Below, one piece after another: positions 12,041 through 18,569 of a stretch of 64,000 bases of DNA (within the stretch, counting starts at the first letter, position 1; the number at the start of each line of letters is the position of its first letter). The stretch lies in the NCBI GenBank assembly GCA_963575745.1, contig CAUYUJ010015948.1, positions 1,395,181-1,459,180 on the forward strand, given 5' to 3'. Both the position numbers and the translations under genes were made by a program. Source of the DNA: Prorocentrum cordatum (taxonomy: Eukaryota; Sar; Dinophyceae; Prorocentrales; Prorocentraceae). Below the pieces are notes generated by a model, which made no database searches, had not been told where the DNA came from, and saw only the letters and a program-made list of their open reading frames with translations.

Positions 12041-12946
12041 GACCTCCCAAGGCAGAGCTGCACGCCGAAGGCCTTCGCTCCCGACGCCTGCACCAGTGGG
12101 GGCAAAGCGGCCGAGCGCCTCGGCCCTGGCGCACGCGGGAGCCGCCGCGGTGGCGGTCGCAGCAGCCCGCCGTTTCGTGGAGGACGAGTGCCAGCCCACC
12201 CATGCCAGCGGTGAGGCATGTAGCAGCGAGGCGAGCCCCCCCTTCGTTCAGCATCGTGGCGAAAGCCAGATTCTGGGATCCGTCGGTGACGGTGACCTGC
12301 GTGCTGGCGAGGGCGTTCAGCATCGTGGCGAAAGCCAGATTCTGGGATCCGCCGGTGACGGTGACCTGCGTGCTGACGAGGAGCAGCCGTCGGCGGGTTC
12401 CTCTCCCTTTCAGCATCGTGGCGCGAGCCAGAGTCTGGGATCCGTCGGTGACGGTGGCCTGCTGATGAGGAGCCGCCGACGGCAGGCGACGGGGGCGCCA
12501 AGGCCCAGCCTGCTGCGCCGCCGCCCAGCGGCTCTGGCGCGCTCGACGTGGACGGAGGCGGCCACGACCTGCGCACTTACTTCGGGTACCGCGTCTGCCT
12601 GAAGTGCTTCCAGTACGCAACGGAGGTGAAGGGCAAGCACAGGGGGGCTCGGCTTGGCCTGTGCCCCAGCGCTCAAGCCCAGCGCCCAGGCGGAGCGCAG
12701 GAGGAAGGCCGAGAAGATCATGAGGGGAGTGGCTCCGACTGGGAGGCCACTCGCGTGACGGCGTCGCGGCGGGCTCCACTTCTACTGAGCTGCCGCCCGC
12801 GACGCAGCTGCGTCGCCGCCGCTCTGCCCTGTCGAGTTGCCGCCGTTTGCGGCGACTCCAGAGGCGGCCAACAGGGCTGCTGTGCGGCCTGCGACGCAGG
12901 AGCTGGACGTGCGCGCTGCGCGCACTCAGGCTGCTGAGGAAGAAGA
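12041..12946 (+). pseudogene. LINE post-RNase H region: triplicated module and C-terminal Cys motif
   Basis: After the RNase H, three copies of a roughly 50-base module start near 12249, 12319 and 12411 and translate as variants of QHRGESQILGSVGDGDL. About 12548-12760 encodes YFGYRVCLKCFQYA followed by a Lys-rich stretch and RLGLCP, a possible zinc-binding tail. Comparable Cys-rich tails follow the RNase H in the LINEs at 42.2-47.4 kb and 47.6-51.8 kb. No function beyond possible nucleic-acid binding can be inferred. Confidence 0.55.
12249..12465 (+). repeat. Triplicated module inside the LINE 3' region
   Basis: CAGCATCGTGGCGAAAGCC, followed by AGATTCTGGGATCC and a GGTGACGGTGACCTGC-type end, occurs three times. 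The first two copies are nearly identical; the third has several substitutions. Confidence 0.9.
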
Positions 12947-12961
12947 ATTGAGGACGTTGCC
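12947..12961. repeat. Target-site duplication, right copy
   Basis: Exact copy of ATTGAGGACGTTGCC at 6612-6626. Read through, it fits the host LINE frame as ...IEDVAHDVRILP..., so the nested LINE landed in the coding part of the older element. Confidence 0.92.
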
Positions 12962-13440
12962 CACGACGTGAGGATCCTGCCAGATCGTGACAGGAGTGTG
13001 GAATTCCTGGCCATCGACATGACTAAGCTTCGCTCGAGGGTCTTTTCGATTGCACTTCCACCCCCTGGTCAAGACGAAGCAAACCACGGTGCATCGTATG
13101 TCGCGCCTGCCGTTCTTGAGGGCCCCAGTTGGAGCTGTAGTGGTCCAGGCTGTGATAGAACAGGTTTAACACGAGGAAGTTGTTATTGAACCACCTTCGC
13201 TTTGCACATCATCAAAGTAAACTCTCGGCTGTGCTCACACCGACTAGCATCCGTATCTGCTGCAAGGCCGTCTTTCGCGATAGGTGGTGCGCAGGGGGGC
13301 ACTTGGAAACGGCCATGCTCAAGGGTAATTGCACCGTGGGTGGAGGGCGCAGACTTCGGACTCTTGTGCAGCCCTGCTTGTACTCGTGTCGTCTCTGCCG
13401 ATGTGACCAGCGGATCTCGATGGGCTCTGGTTCAGCAACA
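12962..13440 (+). pseudogene. Decayed LINE, 3' portion (C-terminal Cys/His region)
   Basis: Immediately after the target-site duplication the frame reads HDVRILPDRDRSVEFLAIDM and FSIALPPPGQ, then GPSWSCSGPGCDRTG, a stop, NHLRFAHH, and ICCKAVFRDRWCAGGHLETA followed by MLKGNC. The last part looks like the C2H2-like Cys/His finger at the C terminus of LINE ORFs. Together with 5045-6611 it forms one older element, split by the nested insertion and apparently also shortened between the thumb and this tail. Confidence 0.45.
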
Positions 13441-13442
13441 AG

Positions 13443-13473
13443 GTTCTTAGAACATAGAATAGGTTCTTAGAAC
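13443..13473. repeat. Two copies of the palindrome GTTCTTAGAAC
   Basis: The perfect 11-base palindrome GTTCTTAGAAC occurs at 13443-13453 and again at 13463-13473, 20 bases apart. It resembles paired TTCnnGAA boxes, but nothing else supports a regulatory role. Confidence 0.5.
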
Positions 13474-13624
13474 ATTCTTTTGTTGGCCTATAGGCGAGCC
13501 AGGACGTTTCGCCATTGCTTGATCTGTAGCCATTTGGTTCAACAGCAACTCCCAGCTCATGCGATTACACCTATGGCTGATCGAACTCACGAGGATGTCG
13601 CAGGGGCAGGGCAGCGCAGATTGA

Positions 13625-14341
13625 CCCCTGCCAGCGTGGTTCCACGAAGACAAGAAGCGCCGCCTCGAGACCGGCGCCCAGGACGCTTCGACGGAGGCCG
13701 AGAAGGACACAGAAGACAAGGGCGGCCAGGAGACCAACAAGAGCAAGGGCGGCAAGGGCAGCGTCCAGACCAAGCGCGTGACCCTCATGGCGCGCCTCCT
13801 CGTCACGCTCGAGTGGGACGTGGCAGAGTTGAAGTCGACGGTCTACGAATGCGCAGTGCTCCCAGACGTCAACGCTCTCAAGGAGGCCTGCGTGCGCGCG
13901 GGCAAGGAGTACAACAACACCAGCAAAGACATGAAGAAGGCCCAGTCCCAGGGCGAGGCTCAAGACTGGAAAGGCCGCGGGAGTCCACATCTGCACATCT
14001 TCATGACGTTCATGATCGCCTTTGTCTCGTTGTTCACGGAGAAGAAGGACGCGGAGATGAAGGCCGTGGTGATGAAAGCCTTAACGGACATCCATGCAAT
14101 CCCCCTGCCCGAGCTGGGGCTCATCGTCCGCGTCTTCCGCGTGCGCATCCACAAGATCAAGGACGGCAAGGAGCGTACGGGCCACTTCGAGTGGGCGATG
14201 GATGGCAAGTCTCCAGCAGGTCTCAGCTTTCACGAGCTGATGGGCACGATCATGGTGAGCCAATCGGCAGAGACGATGTCAGGCCCAGCCCCGCGGGGGC
14301 CCTTGGCGAGGGAGATCATCAGCCTGGGCAACAAGAGCTGA
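13625..14341 (+). CDS. Exon-like ORF of unknown function, possibly a retroelement ORF1
   Basis: One frame is open from 13625 (after a TGA at 13622) to a TGA at 14339-14341, about 239 codons. The first Met is only at 13778, so the upstream part may begin at a splice site rather than a start codon. The N-terminal part is charged and low in complexity (KDTEDKGGQETNKSKGGKG); the rest looks globular, with LLVTLEWDVAELKSTVYE, SPHLHIFMTFMIAFVS and EWAMDGKSPAGLSFHELMG. The charged start, helical body and GSPHL-type motif resemble the first ORF of some dinoflagellate LINEs, so it may be another retroelement fragment. I do not recognise a catalytic motif. Reading frame and composition favour real coding sequence. 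Confidence 0.45.
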   Translation, partial: PLPAWFHEDKKRRLETGAQDASTEAEKDTEDKGGQETNKSKGGKGSVQTKRVTLMARLLVTLEWDVAELKSTVYECAVLPDVNALKEACVRAGKEYNNTSKDMKKAQSQGEAQDWKGRGSPHLHIFMTFMIAFVSLFTEKKDAEMKAVVMKALTDIHAIPLPELGLIVRVFRVRIHKIKDGKERTGHFEWAMDGKSPAGLSFHELMGTIMVSQSAETMSGPAPRGPLAREIISLGNKS

Positions 14342-15039
14342 GCCTCCCTCGTCGCCAGGCGCTTCTCAGGAGTTAGAGGCTTGCCGAGTTGGTGCGCAAG
14401 CGTATTGTCTCGGCTGAGGTGGTGCAGCGCGCCACGCAGGTCTCTCTAGCTACATGTTATCATGCTGCTCTTCCGCCCGTCCCTGTGGCCACTCTCGCTC
14501 CTGCTCGCCCTGCTCGTCCCAGATCCCGTCCACCCCACTCTCAGAAAGGTCAGAAAGGTGGTGCGAAGGGCTCACGCCCGGCGGGCGGCGCCCTACAAGG
14601 GATATTGTGTTCCTGGGGTTGCTGCTTGGGCCCGTGCCCCGATAGGGGAGCGCGCGGCCAGCATCAGTGCACACGTCGGCGGAACTGCCGCCCCCTCAGA
14701 GCCCTCGGCGTCAAGAACACGTCCTTGCTGCAGGACTCCACGGGTTTGTCTTGTCTTGCCTCCTTCTCTCCTGTTCTCTCTGCTTCTACATCTCCTGATT
14801 CTTTCTCCTCGTCCTCGCATTCGACCTCATATCCCTCTTGTCCATCTGCTGCGATACTTGCGTGCTCCAATTCGATGTGTATGAGTCTGGTCACGAACGC
14901 GCCACATGCGACCGACAACCCCCCCGGATGCCGAGACCAACCGCACCGTCTTGGAATGCCCCAACGAAAAAAAAAACTTGCAACAACACGGACATAGCCC
15001 CGTGACACCGACTGAGACGCTCCCCATTCGACTACGCGC
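14342..15039. other. No recognisable gene
   Basis: Short ORFs on both strands lack recognisable motifs. The 14740-14840 interval is CT-rich. Confidence 0.5.
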
Positions 15040-15206
15040 AAGAGTGACCCTGGGTAAGAGTGACCTTTGGTGCGCGGCTTTCTGGGGTCCGCGGGGGGTC
15101 CAACCACAAGCGCGCAAGACGCCGCTGCCGCCTCGCGTTCGGCGATCGGGGAACCCCATTGAGCCCGCACCAAAAGTCACTCTGGCGAAAGGTCACTCTT
15201 ACGTCT
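15040..15206. mobile_element. Small terminal-inverted-repeat (MITE-like) element
   Basis: About 36 bases at the left end (AAGAGTGACCCTGGGTAAGA then GTGACCTTTGGTGCG) match the reverse complement of the right end (TAAGAGTGACCTTTCGCCAG then AGTGACTTTTGGTGCG), about 29 of 36 positions. AAGAGTGACC is itself repeated within the left arm. The 95-base centre has no ORF of note. A clear target-site duplication is not visible, so the element class is open. Confidence 0.6.
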
Positions 15207-15230
15207 AGTCGACCCATGAGCCCATCCCCA

Positions 15231-15424
15231 CTCCTACAATGCATCGGGGCGATCCCCCTTCGCGCCTGAAGATCGCTCCAGGCTTGAGCTTCTCGCCGGT
15301 CTTCGTCGCCTCTAGGCGAGGAGCCGAGCGGACCTCCAAGGGTCTCCCGTTCGCCGGTGTGCATTTCCAGAACTCGCTGCCGCTGGGTTCCTGCAGGGTG
15401 CGCTCGAGGAAGCGGGAGGTGTGC
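15231..15424 (-). CDS. Exon-like fragment with a W-C-T-P-x-N-G domain, copy 1
   Basis: On the minus strand a frame reads ...RFLERTLQEPSGS, EFWKCTPANGRPLEVRS, then LEATKTGEKLKPGAIFRREG and GSPR. A clearly related peptide is encoded on the minus strand at about 40850-41000 (ELWRCTPVNGAPLGVRA, then GELFRTRHGSPR). Conservation of E-x-W-x-C-T-P-x-N-G-x-P-L-x-V-R across two otherwise different places suggests a real domain, perhaps a small beta-barrel of SH3-like type as occurs repeated in dinoflagellate proteins. Start and stop are not defined and the fragment may be one exon. It lies just downstream in sense of a CT-rich stretch and next to the MITE-like element. Confidence 0.45.
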
Positions 15425-15439
15425 GAACACCACCCTCAT

Positions 15440-15575
15440 CGATCGCCGTCATCACAACCATCGCCACTGGCCAGTAACACCATCACCACCATCGCCACGA
15501 CCACCACAATCACGATCGCCACACCATCGACATCACCACAGCCACAAGCAATCATCACCATCACCATGAGCAAGA
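15440..15575. repeat. CAC/CAT-type low-complexity tract
   Basis: Irregular runs of ATCACCACCATCGCC-type triplets fill this interval and give His/Thr/Ile-rich frames. Confidence 0.75.
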
Positions 15576-17319
15576 CAAACGGCACCCATTGCTTGTCGAG
15601 TCGGCGCCCCGGTGCCGGTGGCGCCATCAGATGAGCCCCATACGCGCCTGCAAGCGGCGACGCTGGTCCTCGCTGCCAAGTTGGCGGCATGCCACAGCGC
15701 AGCCGTGGCCGCCAGCGAACCGCGCATATGGCGGACCTCGGCGGAAAATTCTGGCTTCGGCCCAGGACTGGCGGCCTCGGAGGGTAGAGCGTCGACCCTC
15801 AAGCACGGGCAGCGCGGTAAGAGCAGAGGGACGGAGAGGATAGCGGCGCTCCCCATCTTGCACGGTGCCGACAAGAAACACCTCACGGATGGCCGTAAGG
15901 ACCCGGCGGCCAACGCGGGCTCCGAACGGACCTCGGGCGACACCGTTAACGGTGCGGCAGCGGCTGGCTGACTCCTTCGCCGACCCAGGCCCGGATCGCG
16001 GGCCTCGAGGCGTGGATCTGAAGGGCAGGGCGCCCTGGGCTGCACGGAGCCGCGCCGGCCGTGGAGCAAGTCAAGCGGGGTGGCCTCGGGACCATCGCGC
16101 GGAGACGCCGTGGGAAGCACTGCCCTCTCGAGGCCGCCTGGGGGAGCAGCGCCGCCGAGGCCCAGGCGCTCGGAGAGGCGGCCTCTCCACAGTCCTCCGG
16201 GTGTCCCCGCCGCCAGCTTCGTTGCCACAGCAAGATGAGAAGCGATACCCTGGGGCATCGAGTCCCTGCGCTGGTCTCGGTGAGGCGTTTACCCTCGCCC
16301 AGCCTGGGCCTGCACGCAAGCTGAGCGCAGTGAAGAACATGCTCGGGCATTGGCGCACGGTCAGTTTCTCGGCGTCGTTGGAGCTCGGAAGGGCAAGCGC
16401 GGGGATTGTCGGCGCATCGCGGGGGGAAGTGAGAGGGGGCAAGCCTTCTCAGAAGGCGGCGGGGCTTCTCAGAAGCCCTCGGGCCCTCGGCCCTTACGCG
16501 AAGCCGTCTGCGGCTCCGGGGGAAGCTTAGAAATCTTCTCTGAAGGGCAGAAGCCTTCAAACTAACGTAGATTGGGGATCCGTGGATCTGGCGCGAAACA
16601 TGAGACCAATGCCGCCTCATTTGGCGACGAAGCACGCCGATTCTGCACGAAAACGGGACCCGCCACAACTCCACGCGCCTTAATCCATGGGGTTTCCTGG
16701 ATTCTGAGCCCTCTGAGAAGGCCCGCTCCTTTTGCCTTCCCTTCTTTGGCGCGCTGCCAAGGGAACGCGGATGGCTGCTGGCCCCGCCCGGGTCCCAAAT
16801 CTGGCCAAACTCGGAAACGCCGACTCCAGCATCTTCGGGATGGTGGAGCTCTGCCGAGAGTCTGGCCGGCGTCCACTGATAATGGCCAGCAGGCTCAGAA
16901 GAGAGCCGCCCGTGGTAAGAGAAACAGAGCAGCACGAACCTGCTCTGAACTTTCATCGATATGCACGTGCCGCGGCGAACGGGTTCGGGTAAAGGACACG
17001 GCGCGACCACAATTAGGGGTCGTCCTTCTTCCGAAGCAGTTCAACGCAGTTCTGAGCCATGCGAACCAATGCCTTGCTTGGCATTGCTTGGCTTTGCCAG
17101 GGTCGGCGCGGATTTCTTCGAACCCCCCCCCCCTGGCGAGCGGTGCGCTGACGCGGCGAGCCCGACGCTGCACCCACTCGTCCCCTGGGACCGCCGCGTC
17201 CCTCGCAACCCCGCACGGACAGCGGGGCCATCAACGAAACCGCCGGTGGGGGTGACCCGTGGCCAGTCCCCCCCACCTCACCCCGCCCCCTCCTTCCACT
17301 CGGGCCGGGCGACAGGGGG
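15576..17319. other. No recognisable gene
   Basis: Several overlapping ORFs of 100-350 codons occur on both strands, a normal consequence of high GC. None shows a motif I recognise. A segment at about 16430-16560, rich in TTCTCAGAAG, has a diverged relative at 58130-58240. Confidence 0.5.
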
Positions 17320-17463
17320 GGATAGCAAAGGGGGGGGGGAGAATCAGCTCACGTAGCTGATTTTCCCGGCGTATCCCGGCGCCGGGAGGCACCCATGCAT
17401 CCAGGAATGGGCCCGGCTGCGGGGCCGAAACCAGCTGCATGCAGCAGATTTTGTAACCCTCCC
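17320..17463. repeat. Dispersed repeat with two palindromic blocks, copy 1 (5' part)
   Basis: From GATAGCAAAG to TAACCCTCCC this segment aligns with 52182-52317. It contains a near-perfect palindrome, AATCAGCTCACGTAGCTGATT (17342-17362 read as AATCAGCT, CACGT, AGCTGATT), and a second block AACCAGCTGCATGCAGCAG at about 17429-17447, which pairs with the first. The match to the 52-kb copy continues after the retroelement at 33053 (TTTCCCAATCCCC), so the retroelement inserted within this repeat. Confidence 0.7.
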
Positions 17464-17673
17464 GTTAAGTGAGATACGCGTGCACTCAACGGAGGGAGAG
17501 GAGGAGAGGAGGGGACGAGAGAGGGACCAGGACAGGGCGATGGTATTTTCATGGCAGCGTGGCGACGCGCATCTCCACCTGGGCGTGGGCCCTGACGGCC
17601 CACGCCCGACGCGAGCGCGTGGGCCCTGACGGACCGCGCGCTCGCGCTCTGGCACGCCTGCGGCCGCTTGGCC
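17464..17673 (-). repeat. Terminal repeat B2
   Basis: 210 bp, apparently identical to 17815-18024. It contains two strong hairpins: 17581-17607 (GGGCGTGGGCC, five-base loop, GGCCCACGCCC) and 17610-17646 (CGCGAGCGCG pairing with CGCGCTCGCG). It forms the 3' end of the element. Confidence 0.93.
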
Positions 17674-17709
17674 CGCGCAGGCGTCTGGGAGCAAAGCGGG
17701 GTGGGTGGG

Positions 17710-17814
17710 CACCCGCGCGTCGGCCAGAGCCGAACGCTACGGACCCAAAATGGCTACCTGAGCCCACACCCCCTCCCACTTAACCTGCAGTCTACAACCA
17801 ATCAGACTATACAA
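17710..17814 (-). repeat. Terminal repeat A2
   Basis: 105 bp matching 32948-33052 with a single difference (ACACCCCCTCCC against ACACACCCTCCC). It lies between the two B copies, as in split-direct-repeat retrotransposons. Confidence 0.93.
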
Positions 17815-18024
17815 GTTAAGTGAGATACGCGTGCACTCAACGGAGGGAGAGGAGGAGAGGAGGGGACGAGAGAGGGACCAGGACAGGGCGATGGTATTTT
17901 CATGGCAGCGTGGCGACGCGCATCTCCACCTGGGCGTGGGCCCTGACGGCCCACGCCCGACGCGAGCGCGTGGGCCCTGACGGACCGCGCGCTCGCGCTC
18001 TGGCACGCCTGCGGCCGCTTGGCC
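17815..18024 (-). repeat. Terminal repeat B1
   Basis: 210 bp, apparently identical to B2 including both hairpins (17932-17958 and 17961-17997). It marks the end of the internal region. Confidence 0.93.
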
Positions 18025-18569
18025 ATGAGAGAAGAGAGCGCAGCCGCGCGCGCGGGGGCGCCCAGCCCGAAGTGCGAGGGCGGAGCCTGAGGCCGCAAGA
18101 GCCTCGCGCGCGCGGCCACTTGCCTGCAACCTTGAGGCCTTCCGCGCCCCGCGCACCCAGAGCGCGGGCGCGGCGCGCGCGCGAAGCGCGCAAAATAACA
18201 AGAAAAGAGCGGCGCATGATGCGCCGGGCGCAGAGCGCAAGTGTGGCCCCGACCGCACGGCGCGCAGGGCGCGCAGCGCGACAGGGTCCAGGAAGCGCGC
18301 GACGTGCGCGCAACGTTCAAACCTCAAAAGAAAGAGGATCGCAGGCGCCACCTGCGTACCGTAGGCTAAAAGAAAGAGGATCGCAGGCGCCACCTGCGCA
18401 CCGTAGGCTGAAAGGATCGCAGGCGCCACCTGCGCACGGTAGGCTGAGAGGAAGGCCGGCTCACTCACGGGCTTGTCCCGAGTAGCGGTCCGCCTCACTG
18501 GGCCGCCGTCTTCAGCCCGCAGCCCGCGATGCCGCGGGCGCTGGCGTCGGGATATGGGGTGCTCCACGC
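18025..18569 (-). other. 3' untranslated region of the retroelement with a triplicated hairpin
   Basis: 545 bases between the last ORF and B1. Three near-identical units at about 18328-18455 each contain GATCGCAGGCGCCACCTGCG followed by a CCGTAGGCT-like end; CGCAGG and CCTGCG pair around a five-base loop. No ORF of note is present on the element strand. Confidence 0.7.
18328..18455 (-). repeat. Three tandem hairpin-forming units in the element 3' UTR
   Basis: The motif CGCAGGCGCCACCTGCG occurs three times, spaced by 37-46 bases. The position near the 3' end suggests a cis element of the retroelement RNA, for example for packaging, priming or 3'-end formation; that role is inference. Confidence 0.75.

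Larger units (their letters stand above)
6627..12946 (+). mobile_element. Full-length LINE (EN-RT-RNase H) with 5' spliced leader, frameshifted
   Basis: This is a 6.32-kb non-LTR retrotransposon bounded by a perfect 15-bp target-site duplication. Its first 22 bases are the dinoflagellate spliced leader; its 3' edge is a short GA-rich tail (GAGGAAGAAGA). In order it encodes an N-terminal zinc-finger-like segment, an AP-type endonuclease, a reverse transcriptase, an RNase H and a C-terminal Cys-rich segment. The frame changes near 6900, 8430, 9880, 10200, 10330 and 11405, and in-frame stops lie at 9160-9162, 10792-10794 and 11590-11592, so this copy is very unlikely to make a working protein unless the indels are sequencing errors. 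It sits inside an older LINE of the same orientation. Confidence 0.9.

Noticed and set aside
17424-17434. GGGGCCGAAACC/GGGGTCGAAACC in the dispersed repeat resembling a tRNA-type B box (SINE hypothesis)
   Set aside because: One or two mismatches to the consensus and no convincing A box upstream; the palindromic blocks explain the structure better.
17464-18024. The two 210-bp repeats as LTRs or a simple tandem duplication
   Set aside because: Another copy does not occur at the other end of the element; instead the A sequence between them does, which fits split direct repeats.
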